Source: Pedococcus dokdonensis (GTDB lineage Bacteria; Actinomycetota; Actinomycetes; Actinomycetales; Dermatophilaceae). Taken from it: 64,000 nucleotides of DNA. Positions 17,570 to 27,659 of the stretch are shown here, piece after piece. The DNA lies in contig NZ_LT629711.1 in the NCBI RefSeq assembly GCF_900104525.1, forward strand, positions 124,001 through 188,000. The letters run 5' to 3'. A program made the position numbers and the translations under genes. How positions within the stretch are numbered: the first letter of the stretch is position 1; every line of letters starts with the position of its first letter. Below the pieces are notes generated by a model, which made no database searches, was not told the DNA's origin, and was given only the letters and a program-made list of their open reading frames with translations.

Positions 17570-20500
17570 GTGCTGAACCTCCGTCGCGCCCCGAGCGTGG
17601 TGGCCGAGGCGCCGCCGCTCGACGACGTGCAGCTGGCCGCCCTCGCCCACCGCGGCGGGGTGCTGCGCGTGCTCGGTGGTCCGGGCACGGGCAAGACCAC
17701 CCTCGCGATCGAGGCGGTCGTGGCGCGGGTCCAGTCGGGCGAGGCCGCTGCCGACCAGTGCCTGGTTCTCACCTCGTCCCGCGTCGCGGCCGGGAGCCTG
17801 CGGGAGCGGGTCACGGCGCGGCTGGGCGGCACGTCCACCGAGCCGCTGGCCCGCACCCACCAGGCGCTCGGTTTCGGCCTCCTGCGCCAGGCCGCGGCCC
17901 TGCGCGGCGACCCGACCCCGCGGCTGCTCAGCGGCCCCGAGCAGGACGTCATCCTGCGCGAGCTGCTGGCCGGCCACGCCGCAGAGGGCACCGGTCCCGT
18001 CTGGCCCGAGCGGGTGCAGCTGGCGCTCGGCACCCGCGGCTTCCGGAGCGAGCTGCGCGACCTGCTGATGCGCGCGGTGGAGCACGACCTCGAGCCCGCC
18101 GACCTGGCCCGGCTGGGCCGCGAGCACGATCGTCCGGAGTGGGTGGCCGCGGCCGACGTCCTGGCCGAGTACGACGAGGTCACGGCGCTCTCGGCACCGG
18201 GCGCCTACGACCCGGCCTGGATCCTCGGTGCGGCCTGCGACCTGCTCGACGAGGACCCGGCCGCGCGTGCCCGGTTCGTCGACGGGCTGCGGCTGGTCGT
18301 GGTCGACGACGCCCAGGAGCTCACCTCGGCGGCCGCGCGGCTGCTGCGCACGATCGCCACCCCGGGCGTCGACGTCGTGCTCCTCGGCGATCCCGACAGT
18401 GCCGTCCAGACCTTCCGCGGGGCCGACCCGCGGCACCTCGCCGACGGCTGGGAGTCCCTGGGTGCCAGCCCGGCGGGCGGCGAGCCGCAGACCCTCGTGC
18501 TGCCCACGGCTCACCGGCTGCCGCAGGCCGTGGTCGACGCGGCGGCGCGGGTCGCGCCCAAGATCGGGGCGCTCGCCGGTGGTGTCCAGCGTGGTGCGGC
18601 CGCAGGACGCGCCGGTGGCCGGGTCGACGTCCGCCTGCTGCGCGCGGTGAGCCAGGAGGCGAGCCACGTGGCCGCCGAGCTGCGCGAGTCGCACCTGCGG
18701 TTCGGCATCCCGTGGTCGGAGATGGCCGTGATCGTCCGCGGTCAGGGCCGCACCGCCACGCTGCGCCGGGTGTTGATGGCGGCCGGCGTCCCGGTGGCCG
18801 GCTCGTCGACCGACCTCCCGGTGCGTGACGAGGTGGCGGTGCGACCGCTCCTCTCGCTTCTCGAGGTCGTGCTCGAGCGCGCCCGGGGTGTCGACGACGC
18901 CCTGTCACCCCAGGTCGCGGCCGACACCCTGCTGTCCCCGATCGGCGGGGCCGATGCGGTGGGACTGCGGCGGCTGCGTCGGGCCCTGCGCAGGCTCGAG
19001 CTCGAGGGTGGGGGCGGCCGCACCAGTGACGAGCTGCTCGCGGAGGCGCTGCTGGCGCCCGGTGCGCTGGTCGAGACGGGCCCCGAGGGCAACCCGGCGC
19101 GCCGGGTCGCCGCCACCATCGCCGCCGGCGTCCGGGCCGCTCGTGGCACGGCCGAGCAGACCCCGTCGGGCCCGGTGTGGCGCTGGGAGGCCGGCGTGAG
19201 CGCCGAGTCGGTGCTGTGGGCGATGTGGGCTGCGACCGGCCTGGGTGCCGAGTGGCAGGCCACCGCCCTGGCCGGCGGTGCCGGCGCGGCGCGGGCCGAT
19301 CGTGACCTCGACGCCGTGGTGGGGCTGTTCGACGCGGCGGCCAAGTTCGTCGACCGGCTGCCGCAGGCCGGCCCCGAGGAGTTCCTCACCCACATCGGCA
19401 GCCAGGACATCCCGGGTGACACCCTCGTCGCCCGCTCGCCGGTGGGCGAGTCGGTCACCGTGACCACCCCACAGGCCGCCGCCGGGCGCCAGTGGCAGCT
19501 CGTCGTCGTCGCGGGGGTGCAGGAGGGCGTGTGGCCCGACCTGCGGCTGCGCGGCTCGCTGCTGGGGTCCGAGCACCTGGTCGACGTCGTCAGCGGTCGG
19601 GCTGGCACGTTCCGGGCCGCGCAGGCCGCCGTCCGCTACGACGAGACGCGGTCCTTCCTCGTCGCGCTGACCCGGACCAGTGACCGGGTGGTCGTGACGG
19701 CGGTGCGGTCCGACGACGAGCAGCCGTCGGTCTACCTCGACGTCGTCGACCCCGAAACCATTGCCACCCAAGGAGAGCGAGGGTTCGCCGAGGTCGCCCG
19801 CACGATGACCCTGCCGACCCTGGTGGGCGAGCTGCGCCGCCACCTCGTGTCCGACGACGAGACCGTGCGGCGCACCGCGGTGGCTGCGCTCGCACGGCTG
19901 ACGCGCGAAGGGGTGCCGGGTGCCGACCCGGCGCAGTGGTGGGTGCTGCGCGAGGTGTCCGACGAGCGCCCCCTGCGCGGACCCGACCAGGAGGTCCGGG
20001 TGTCGCCGAGCAAGGTCGAGTCGTTCGGCAACTGCGGGCTGCGCTGGCTGCTCGGCTCGGTGGGGGGCGATGGCCCGTCGGTGGGCGCCGCCGACATCGG
20101 CACCCTGGTCCACGACATCGCCGCCGAGCTCGGTGACGTCGACGCCGACACGCTGGTCGCCGAGGTGGATGCCCGGTGGGGCCGCCTCGGCATGCCGTCG
20201 GGCTGGGTCTCCGACCGCAAGCGCCACGAGGCGCACGGCATGGTGCGCCGCCTGGCCACCTACTTCGACGAGTCGCGCGCCGCGGGCTGGGTCCGGCTCG
20301 GTGCCGAGGTCGACATGCGGGTGGCCCTCGGGCGCGCCGTGCTGAGCGGCAAGGTCGACCGGATCGAGGGGACTCCCGACGGCACCGGGCTGCGGATCGT
20401 CGACTACAAGACGGGCAGCAGCAAGCCCAAGGCCGAGGAGCTGGAGCGGCACCCCCAGCTCGGCGCCTACCAGCTCGGGGTCGAGAGCGGCGCTTTCGGT

Positions 20501-20746
20501 GACCTGGGCACCCGGTCCGCGGGCGCCGCCCTCCTGCAGGTCGGCAAGGCCGCCCTGGTCAAGACCACCCTGCAGACCCAGGCCCCACTCGCCGCCGACC
20601 CCGAGCCGCAGTGGGCTGCCGAGCTGGTCACCAGCACGGCCGAGGGCATGGCCGGCTCGACCTTCCGGGCCACCGTCGGTGACTGGTGCACGATGTGCCA
20701 GGTGCGCTCGTCGTGCCCGGCCCAGCCCGAGGGGCGGGTGCTGTGA
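17570..20746 (+). CDS. adnA: AdnA-like helicase-nuclease subunit
   Basis: A 1058-residue subunit of the AdnAB end-resection machine: an SF1 motor (about 1-750) followed by a RecB-like nuclease (about 810-1058). Walker A is GGPGTGKTTLAIEAVV near residue 40. Motif II reads VVVDDAQELT, a departure from the DExQD of active UvrD motors. A later helicase motif is VLPTAHRLPQAVVD. The nuclease has VSPSKVESFGNCGLRWLLG, then IGTLVHDIAAELG, LRIVDYKTGSSKPK and finally WCTMCQVRSSCPAQP; the cysteines suggest a 4Fe-4S cluster. With AdnB it should form a heterodimer that unwinds and degrades double-strand break ends. It overlaps adnB by one base (TGATG). Confidence 0.9.
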   Translation: MLNLRRAPSVVAEAPPLDDVQLAALAHRGGVLRVLGGPGTGKTTLAIEAVVARVQSGEAAADQCLVLTSSRVAAGSLRERVTARLGGTSTEPLARTHQALGFGLLRQAAALRGDPTPRLLSGPEQDVILRELLAGHAAEGTGPVWPERVQLALGTRGFRSELRDLLMRAVEHDLEPADLARLGREHDRPEWVAAADVLAEYDEVTALSAPGAYDPAWILGAACDLLDEDPAARARFVDGLRLVVVDDAQELTSAAARLLRTIATPGVDVVLLGDPDSAVQTFRGADPRHLADGWESLGASPAGGEPQTLVLPTAHRLPQAVVDAAARVAPKIGALAGGVQRGAAAGRAGGRVDVRLLRAVSQEASHVAAELRESHLRFGIPWSEMAVIVRGQGRTATLRRVLMAAGVPVAGSSTDLPVRDEVAVRPLLSLLEVVLERARGVDDALSPQVAADTLLSPIGGADAVGLRRLRRALRRLELEGGGGRTSDELLAEALLAPGALVETGPEGNPARRVAATIAAGVRAARGTAEQTPSGPVWRWEAGVSAESVLWAMWAATGLGAEWQATALAGGAGAARADRDLDAVVGLFDAAAKFVDRLPQAGPEEFLTHIGSQDIPGDTLVARSPVGESVTVTTPQAAAGRQWQLVVVAGVQEGVWPDLRLRGSLLGSEHLVDVVSGRAGTFRAAQAAVRYDETRSFLVALTRTSDRVVVTAVRSDDEQPSVYLDVVDPETIATQGERGFAEVARTMTLPTLVGELRRHLVSDDETVRRTAVAALARLTREGVPGADPAQWWVLREVSDERPLRGPDQEVRVSPSKVESFGNCGLRWLLGSVGGDGPSVGAADIGTLVHDIAAELGDVDADTLVAEVDARWGRLGMPSGWVSDRKRHEAHGMVRRLATYFDESRAAGWVRLGAEVDMRVALGRAVLSGKVDRIEGTPDGTGLRIVDYKTGSSKPKAEELERHPQLGAYQLGVESGAFGDLGTRSAGAALLQVGKAALVKTTLQTQAPLAADPEPQWAAELVTSTAEGMAGSTFRATVGDWCTMCQVRSSCPAQPEGRVL

Positions 20747-23700
20747 TGACTCCAGAACTGTTGTCCGCCAACGACATCGCGGCCGCGCTCGGTCTGCCTG
20801 CGCCCACCGCCCAGCAGGTCGCGGTCATCGAGGCGCCGATGTCACCACTGCTCGTGGTCGCCGGTGCCGGGTCCGGCAAGACCGAGACGATGACCGGACG
20901 GGTGGTGTGGCTCGTCGCCAACGGCTTCGTCGAGCCCGACCAGGTGCTCGGCCTCACCTTCACCCGCAAGGCGGCGACCGAGCTGTCCGAGCGCATCGGG
21001 GCGCGGCTGCGCCTGCTCCAGCAGCGCGACGTGTGGCACCCCCGCACCGACGACGCCGAGACCGGCGCCGAGGTGCTGGGTGGCACCCCGACCGTGTCCA
21101 CCTACCACTCGTATGCCGGTCGGCTGGTGCGCGAGCACGCCCTGCGGCTCGGCTACGAGTCCGAGTCGAGGCTGCTCTCAGAGGCGGCCGCCTGGCAGTA
21201 CGCCTCAGAGGTGGTGGCCGCCTACGACGGGCCGATGGAGGAGGTGCGCTTCGCCGAGTCCACCGTCACCGCGACCGTCGTCGACCTGGCCGGCGAGATG
21301 GCCGAGCACCTCGTGGAGGTCGGTGACGTCGCGGCATACCTCGACCGGGTCCTGGCCGCGCTGGCGGCGTTGCCGCCCCACGTCGGCGCGCGAGGCACGG
21401 ACCTGCCGGGTGAGGTCAAGAAGATGCGGGAGCAGCTGCGCGCCCGTGCCGGGGTGCTGCCGATGGTCGAGCGCTACCTCACCCTCAAACGCACTCGTGA
21501 CGCCATGGACTTCGCCGACCAGATGGCCCTGGCCGCGCGGCTGGCCACGAGCTTCGCCGACATCGGGGCGATCGAGCGGCAGCGCTTCGGGGCGGTGCTG
21601 CTCGACGAGTTCCAGGACACGTCCGCGGCCCAGCTCGAGCTGCTGCGGTCGCTGTTCGTCGCACCCGGCCAGCCGTCCCCGGTGACCGCCGTCGGCGACC
21701 CGCACCAGTCGATCTACGGGTGGCGCGGAGCGAGTGCGACCACCCTCGGCGAGTTCCGCAGGGCCTTCGGCAACGCGGCCGGCCCGGCGCCCGTGCTGCC
21801 CCTCGCGACGAGCTGGCGCAACGACGCCGGAGTCCTCGCCGTCGCGAACGCCGTGGCGGCGCCGCTGCGCGAACGGTCCGCGGTGCCGGTCGCCGAGCTC
21901 GTCGCCCGCGACGGTGCCGGCCGCGGCCGGGTCGTGGCGGCGCGTCTGGAGACAGCCGGCGAGGAGGCGGCCCTGGTGGCCGACTGGTTGGCCGACCGCC
22001 GGGAGGCCGGCGCCCGGTCGGCGGCAGTGCTCTGCCGCAAGCGGTCACAGTTCGCTCCGGTCATCGACGCCCTCGAGGCCAGGGGGGTGCCCTACGAGGT
22101 CGTCGGTCTCGGCGGGCTGCTGCTCACCCCGGAGGTCGAGGACATCACCGCGCTCCTGCACGTGGTTCACGACCCGAGTCGCGGCGACCAGCTCATGCGG
22201 CTGCTCACCGGGCCGCTGTGCCGGCTCGGGGCAGCCGACCTCGACGGGTTGATGGCGTGGGCACGTCACCAGCAGGACCTGCGCCTGGGGGTCGACGACC
22301 GGTCAGCGCCCCAGGACGACGACGACTCCGAGGGCGTCCAGACCAGTGCCGGAGCCGAACGGGCCGTGCGCGACCAGTCGCCGGACAGCTCCGACCGGGT
22401 CAGCATCGTGGAGGCGGTGGACGACCCGCCGAGGCCCGGCTGGACCAGCTGGGACGGCAAGGGGGTCAGCGACGTCGGGCTGGCCCGGATCCGTGGCCTC
22501 CAGCAGGCCATCCGCAGGCTGCGCTCCCTGTCGGCGCTCCCGCTCGCCGACCTCGTCGGCGAGGCCGAGCGCGCGCTGGGCCTCGACATCGAGGTGCTCG
22601 CTCGCCCGGGCTACACCCCGGCGGCGGCCCGAGCCCACCTGGACGCGTTCGCCGACGTCGCCGCGACCTTCACGGTCAGCGCGGACCGGCCGAACCTCGG
22701 CGGGTTCCTGGCCTGGCTGGCGGCCGCTCTCAAGGAGGAGCGTGGCCTCGACAAGGGTTACATCGAGGCCTCGACCGATGCGGTGCAGATCCTGACGATC
22801 CACGCCGCCAAGGGACTGGAGTGGGACGCGGTGGCCGTGCCTGGGCTCGTCGAGGGATCGTTCCCGGCCCTGGCCTCGGCGGCGAGCCGGTCCGACGGCA
22901 CGACCTGGACGATGTCCGACCCGAAGCAGCGCGGCTGGATCGGCGGGCTGTCCGACGGCGGCATCCCCTACGCCCTGCGCGGAGACCGTGACGGCCTCCC
23001 CGTCCTCGACTGGGAGGGGGCCGGCGACTGGAAGGACATGGAGACGCGGGTCGAGCGGTTCCTGCGGGCGGGGGGCGACCACGGGGTCGACGAGGAGCGC
23101 CGGCTCGCCTACGTGGCCTTCACCCGGGCGCGCACCGACATGCTGCTCACCGCGCCGGTCTGGACCGATGGCAAGACCCCGAAGGTGACCTCCCGCTTCC
23201 TGCTCGAGGTGGTCGACTCCGAGGCGGGCCTGCCGGTGGAGCTGCGCGGCTGGGCCGACCTCCCCGACCCCGCCGTGCCGGCGCAAGCCGTCAACCCGAC
23301 GGCTGCCGCGGCGACCAGTGTCGAGTGGCCGGCAGATCCGCTCGCCCATCGCCGCGCCGCGCTGACCGCAGGTGCGCAAGCCGTGCGAGCGGCGGTGGCC
23401 GGGCACGCACCCGGGGCGGACTCCGGCGCCGCCCTCTCCGAGCAGGCCAGCTTCCCGCTGCCCGGCGACGCGCCGACCGTCCTCGAAGAGCTCGAGCTGC
23501 TGCTCGAGGAGCGCCACCGGCTCGCCCACCGCGGCGACGTCACGGTGCTCATGCCACGCCACCTGTCGGCCTCGGCCGTGGTGAGCCTGGCCCAGGACCC
23601 GGCCCGGTTCGCCTCGACGCTGCGCCGGCCGATGCCCGAGCCACCGGCGCTCGCGGCACGACGCGGCACGGCGTTCCACGCGTGGGTCGAGCAGCACTAC

Positions 23701-24144
23701 GCCCGGGCGGCCATCGTCGACCTGCTCGACCTGCCCGGGAGCGCCGACGACGACCCGGGCGACGACGACGACCTGCCACTGATGAAGCAGCTGTTCCTCG
23801 CGAGCGAGTGGGCGCACCGCACCCCGGCCGAGATCGAGATCGCCGTCGAGACCGTCATCGACGGGATCGCGGTGCGTGGTCGGATCGACGCCGTCTTCCC
23901 GCGGCCCGGGGGCGGGTTCACCATCGTCGACTGGAAGACGGGGGCCAGGCCGACCGGCGAGTCGGCCCGGTCCCGGGCCCTGCAGCTGGCCGCCTACCGG
24001 GTCGGCTTCGCCCGACTGCGCGGACTGGCGCTCGACCAGGTGGATGCGGCGTTCTACTACGCGGGCAGCGGTGAGACGGTCTGGCCCGAGCTGCCCGACG
24101 ACACCGCCCTCGCCGTCCTGCTGGGCTCAGTGCAGGAGGCCTAG
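20746..24144 (+). CDS. adnB: AdnB-like helicase-nuclease subunit
   Basis: A 1132-residue partner of AdnA. Walker A VVAGAGSGKTETMTGRVV near residue 40, LTFTRKAATELSERI (Ia), motif II VLLDEFQDTSAAQLEL, VGDPHQSIYGWRGAS (III), and ILTIHAAKGLEWDAV with YVAFTRARTDML late in the motor. Motif II is the standard DExQD, so this looks the stronger motor. The C-terminal nuclease (about 940-1132) has ARRGTAFHAWVEQHYA and FTIVDWKTGARP, with no cysteine staple. An acidic low-complexity insert lies near residue 520-540. ATG at 20746 is coupled to the adnA stop. This is the actinobacterial stand-in for RecBCD/AddAB. Confidence 0.9.
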   Translation: MTPELLSANDIAAALGLPAPTAQQVAVIEAPMSPLLVVAGAGSGKTETMTGRVVWLVANGFVEPDQVLGLTFTRKAATELSERIGARLRLLQQRDVWHPRTDDAETGAEVLGGTPTVSTYHSYAGRLVREHALRLGYESESRLLSEAAAWQYASEVVAAYDGPMEEVRFAESTVTATVVDLAGEMAEHLVEVGDVAAYLDRVLAALAALPPHVGARGTDLPGEVKKMREQLRARAGVLPMVERYLTLKRTRDAMDFADQMALAARLATSFADIGAIERQRFGAVLLDEFQDTSAAQLELLRSLFVAPGQPSPVTAVGDPHQSIYGWRGASATTLGEFRRAFGNAAGPAPVLPLATSWRNDAGVLAVANAVAAPLRERSAVPVAELVARDGAGRGRVVAARLETAGEEAALVADWLADRREAGARSAAVLCRKRSQFAPVIDALEARGVPYEVVGLGGLLLTPEVEDITALLHVVHDPSRGDQLMRLLTGPLCRLGAADLDGLMAWARHQQDLRLGVDDRSAPQDDDDSEGVQTSAGAERAVRDQSPDSSDRVSIVEAVDDPPRPGWTSWDGKGVSDVGLARIRGLQQAIRRLRSLSALPLADLVGEAERALGLDIEVLARPGYTPAAARAHLDAFADVAATFTVSADRPNLGGFLAWLAAALKEERGLDKGYIEASTDAVQILTIHAAKGLEWDAVAVPGLVEGSFPALASAASRSDGTTWTMSDPKQRGWIGGLSDGGIPYALRGDRDGLPVLDWEGAGDWKDMETRVERFLRAGGDHGVDEERRLAYVAFTRARTDMLLTAPVWTDGKTPKVTSRFLLEVVDSEAGLPVELRGWADLPDPAVPAQAVNPTAAAATSVEWPADPLAHRRAALTAGAQAVRAAVAGHAPGADSGAALSEQASFPLPGDAPTVLEELELLLEERHRLAHRGDVTVLMPRHLSASAVVSLAQDPARFASTLRRPMPEPPALAARRGTAFHAWVEQHYARAAIVDLLDLPGSADDDPGDDDDLPLMKQLFLASEWAHRTPAEIEIAVETVIDGIAVRGRIDAVFPRPGGGFTIVDWKTGARPTGESARSRALQLAAYRVGFARLRGLALDQVDAAFYYAGSGETVWPELPDDTALAVLLGSVQEA

Positions 24145-24229
24145 CCCCCCACGGCGACCTGTTGCGACCTGGTGGTCAGGCAGTGGCGGATCAGGGGCCC
24201 GGCGACGACCTGCGCGCAACACGTCGTCG

Positions 24230-25699
<1,470 letters not shown>

Positions 25700-25728
25700 A
25701 CCGTCACCGTATGCCGTGTGGGCGCGCC

Positions 25729-25734
25729 TAGGGT
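25729..25734 (+). promoter_or_regulatory. -10 hexamer for nudC
   Basis: TAGGGT ends 6 bases before the GTG at 25741. GGAGGT lies directly against the start and is too close to act as a normal ribosome-binding site. Confidence 0.5.
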
Positions 25735-25740
25735 GGAGGT

Positions 25741-26724
25741 GTGGGCCTCCTGATCGAAACTCTGCCTCATCTCGCGCTCGCCCGACCCGGCCTCGACCGC
25801 CACGCCGAGCGGCGCGCCGAGCCGCACCTGCTCGATCGGCTGCTCGCGGACCCGCGGACCCGGGTCTTGGAGGTCCATGGCGACCGGGTGCCGGTGCGCT
25901 GGACCGACGCTCCGGATCAAGCGGCCGCCGCAGACGGTGGCAGCGGCGGGCTGCCGGCCCTCGACCTGCGCGCCCCCGCCGCAGGCGACGCCGAGTCACT
26001 GGTGCTCTACCTGGGGCAGGACGGCGACGGCACGGCATACCTCGCCGTCGCCCGGCCGGCCGCTGACGGCGGTGACGATGCGCAGGCTGCCGACGGGGAC
26101 GCGAGGCTCTGCGGGCTCCGGCAGGTGGGGGCCGACCTCTCGGACCGCGACGCCACGATCTTCGCGACCGCGCTGGCCCTGGCCAACTGGCACGGGACTC
26201 ACGGCCACTGCCCCCGCTGCGGCGCACCCACCCAGCCGGTGCAGGCGGGCTGGTTGCGGCGGTGCGACCGCGACGGCAGCGAGCACTACCCCCGCACGGA
26301 CGTGGCCGTGATCATGTCCGTCGTCGACGCGGACGACCGGTTGCTCCTGGCCCGCGGGGCGGGTTGGGGTGCGGGCCGGTTCTCGGTGCTGGCCGGCTTC
26401 CTCGAGCCCGGTGAGAGCCTGGCTGCAGCGGTGGCGCGCGAGGTCCACGAGGAGGTCGGTCTGCAGGTCCACGACGTGGAGTACCTGGGCGACCAGCCGT
26501 GGCCGTTCCCGAACTCGCTGATGGTCGGGTTCACGGCGCGGGCACAGGGCAGCGAGCTGCGGCTCCAGGAGGCGGAGATCGCCGAGGCGCGCTGGTTCAG
26601 CCGCGACGAGTACCGCGAGATCGTGGCGCAGGGGCGGGTCAGTCCATCGACCCGGCTGTCGATCTCACGCCGGCTGATCGAGCGGTGGCTCGGCCAGGAC
26701 CTCGACGAGGTCACCCCCGACTGA
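25741..26724 (+). CDS. nudC: NAD(+) diphosphatase
   Basis: A 327-residue Nudix enzyme that hydrolyses NADH/NAD(+) to NMN(H) and AMP and can remove NAD caps from RNA. HCPRCGAPTQP near residue 160 is half of the zinc ribbon; the second half reads RRCDRDGSEHYPRTD, with only one Cys, as in many actinobacterial homologues. The Nudix box is GFLEPGESLAAAVAREVHEE. WPFPNSLM just after it is the SQPWPFPxS motif that marks NudC, here DQPWPFPNS. It sits between the AdnAB block and the mycoredoxin gene as in M. tuberculosis. Confidence 0.93.
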   Translation: MGLLIETLPHLALARPGLDRHAERRAEPHLLDRLLADPRTRVLEVHGDRVPVRWTDAPDQAAAADGGSGGLPALDLRAPAAGDAESLVLYLGQDGDGTAYLAVARPAADGGDDAQAADGDARLCGLRQVGADLSDRDATIFATALALANWHGTHGHCPRCGAPTQPVQAGWLRRCDRDGSEHYPRTDVAVIMSVVDADDRLLLARGAGWGAGRFSVLAGFLEPGESLAAAVAREVHEEVGLQVHDVEYLGDQPWPFPNSLMVGFTARAQGSELRLQEAEIAEARWFSRDEYREIVAQGRVSPSTRLSISRRLIERWLGQDLDEVTPD

Positions 26725-26772
26725 GGGTGCGCTGGTCCCGGTGGGCGAGGGAGGAGCGCGACCGCGGGTGGC

Positions 26773-27042
26773 TCAGGAGGCCAGGCGCTTCTTGACCTCG
26801 TTGATCGAGGGGTTGGTCGCGGACGTGCCGTCGGGGAAGAGCAGCGTCGGGACGGTCTGGTTGCCGTCGTTGGCGTCCATCACGAACTCGACCGCCTCGG
26901 GCACCTCTTCGATGTTCACCTCGGTGAAGGAGATCCCCTCGCGACCCATCTGGGCCTTCAGGCGGTTGCAGTAGCCGCACCATGACGTGCTGAACATCGT
27001 CACGGAACCGGGGGCGGGGGTCTTCAGGGCGCTGGCGCTCAT
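26773..27042 (-). CDS. mrx1: Mycoredoxin-like glutaredoxin-fold protein
   Basis: An 89-residue thioredoxin-fold protein. VTMFSTSWCGYCNRLKAQM carries the CxxC active site (CGYC) at residues 22-25, QTVPTLLF holds the cis-Pro, and DGTSATNPS follows. Mycoredoxin-1 of M. tuberculosis (Rv3198A, same neighbourhood between nudC and uvrD2) reduces mycothiol mixed disulfides. The same role is likely here, as actinobacteria use mycothiol instead of glutathione. The N-terminal MSASALKTPAPG extension is short and unlikely to be a signal. Convergent with nudC, 48 bases apart. Confidence 0.9.
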   Translation of the reverse strand: MSASALKTPAPGSVTMFSTSWCGYCNRLKAQMGREGISFTEVNIEEVPEAVEFVMDANDGNQTVPTLLFPDGTSATNPSINEVKKRLAS

Positions 27043-27150
27043 GGTGTCGGGAGCTGTCTCTCTCGGGGTCGGAGGCGGTCACGGGCTACAACCACGCAGG
27101 AGCACGGGGGATTCCGCGCGCGGATGTGACCTCTGTGACCATGATGACCC

Positions 27151-27600
27151 ATGGTCTCCGCCACTGCCTTCGACCCCGCCCTGCTCGCCCTGGCCTCCAG
27201 CCGTCGGATCGGGGCGCTCGCGGCGCTCAAGCGCGACGGCCGCCCGCAGCTGTCGATGGTCAACCACACCCTCGACACCAGCGACCCGGCCGCGCCCCGG
27301 GTGCGGGTCTCGGTCGTGGACGGCCGGGCCAAGGTGGCGAACCTCCTGCGCGACCCGCGCGGCTCCCTCCTCGTCACCTCCGAGGAGGGCTGGTCGTATG
27401 CCGTGCTCGAGGGCGACGTGTCGTTCTCGCCGGTCGCGCAGGCTGCCGACGACGAGGTCGTCGAGGAGCTGGTCGAGCTCTACCGGACGATCCGCGGTGC
27501 GGACCACCCGGACTGGGCCGACTACCGCCGGGCCATGGTCGAGGACGGCCGCCGGATCCTGCGGCTGCAGGTGACCCGGGTCTACGGCCTCGTCCAATGA
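27151..27600 (+). CDS. PPOX-class F420-dependent or FMN-binding oxidoreductase
   Basis: A 149-residue split-barrel protein. SRRIGALAALKRDGRPQLS opens the flavin/deazaflavin-binding barrel, VRVSVVDGRAKVANLLRDPR follows, and the C-terminal half has LVELYRTIRGADHPDW. This is the actinobacterial pyridoxamine-5'-phosphate-oxidase-like class, many members of which use F420. Cofactor choice cannot be settled from sequence alone. The ATG at 27151 lies 60 bases upstream of the end of the mrx1 divergent region; no strong Shine-Dalgarno is present. uvrD2 begins 59 bases after the stop. Confidence 0.8.
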   Translation: MVSATAFDPALLALASSRRIGALAALKRDGRPQLSMVNHTLDTSDPAAPRVRVSVVDGRAKVANLLRDPRGSLLVTSEEGWSYAVLEGDVSFSPVAQAADDEVVEELVELYRTIRGADHPDWADYRRAMVEDGRRILRLQVTRVYGLVQ

Positions 27601-27659
27601 GCCTCCTGCCGTGACTCCCAGGGGGTTCGCCGTCGGTCCCGCATGACAGGATCGCGGCG

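Noticed and set aside
24145..24229. Hairpin between adnB and the kinase-like gene
   Set aside because: Several short complementary words occur, but no single long stem; not called as a terminator.
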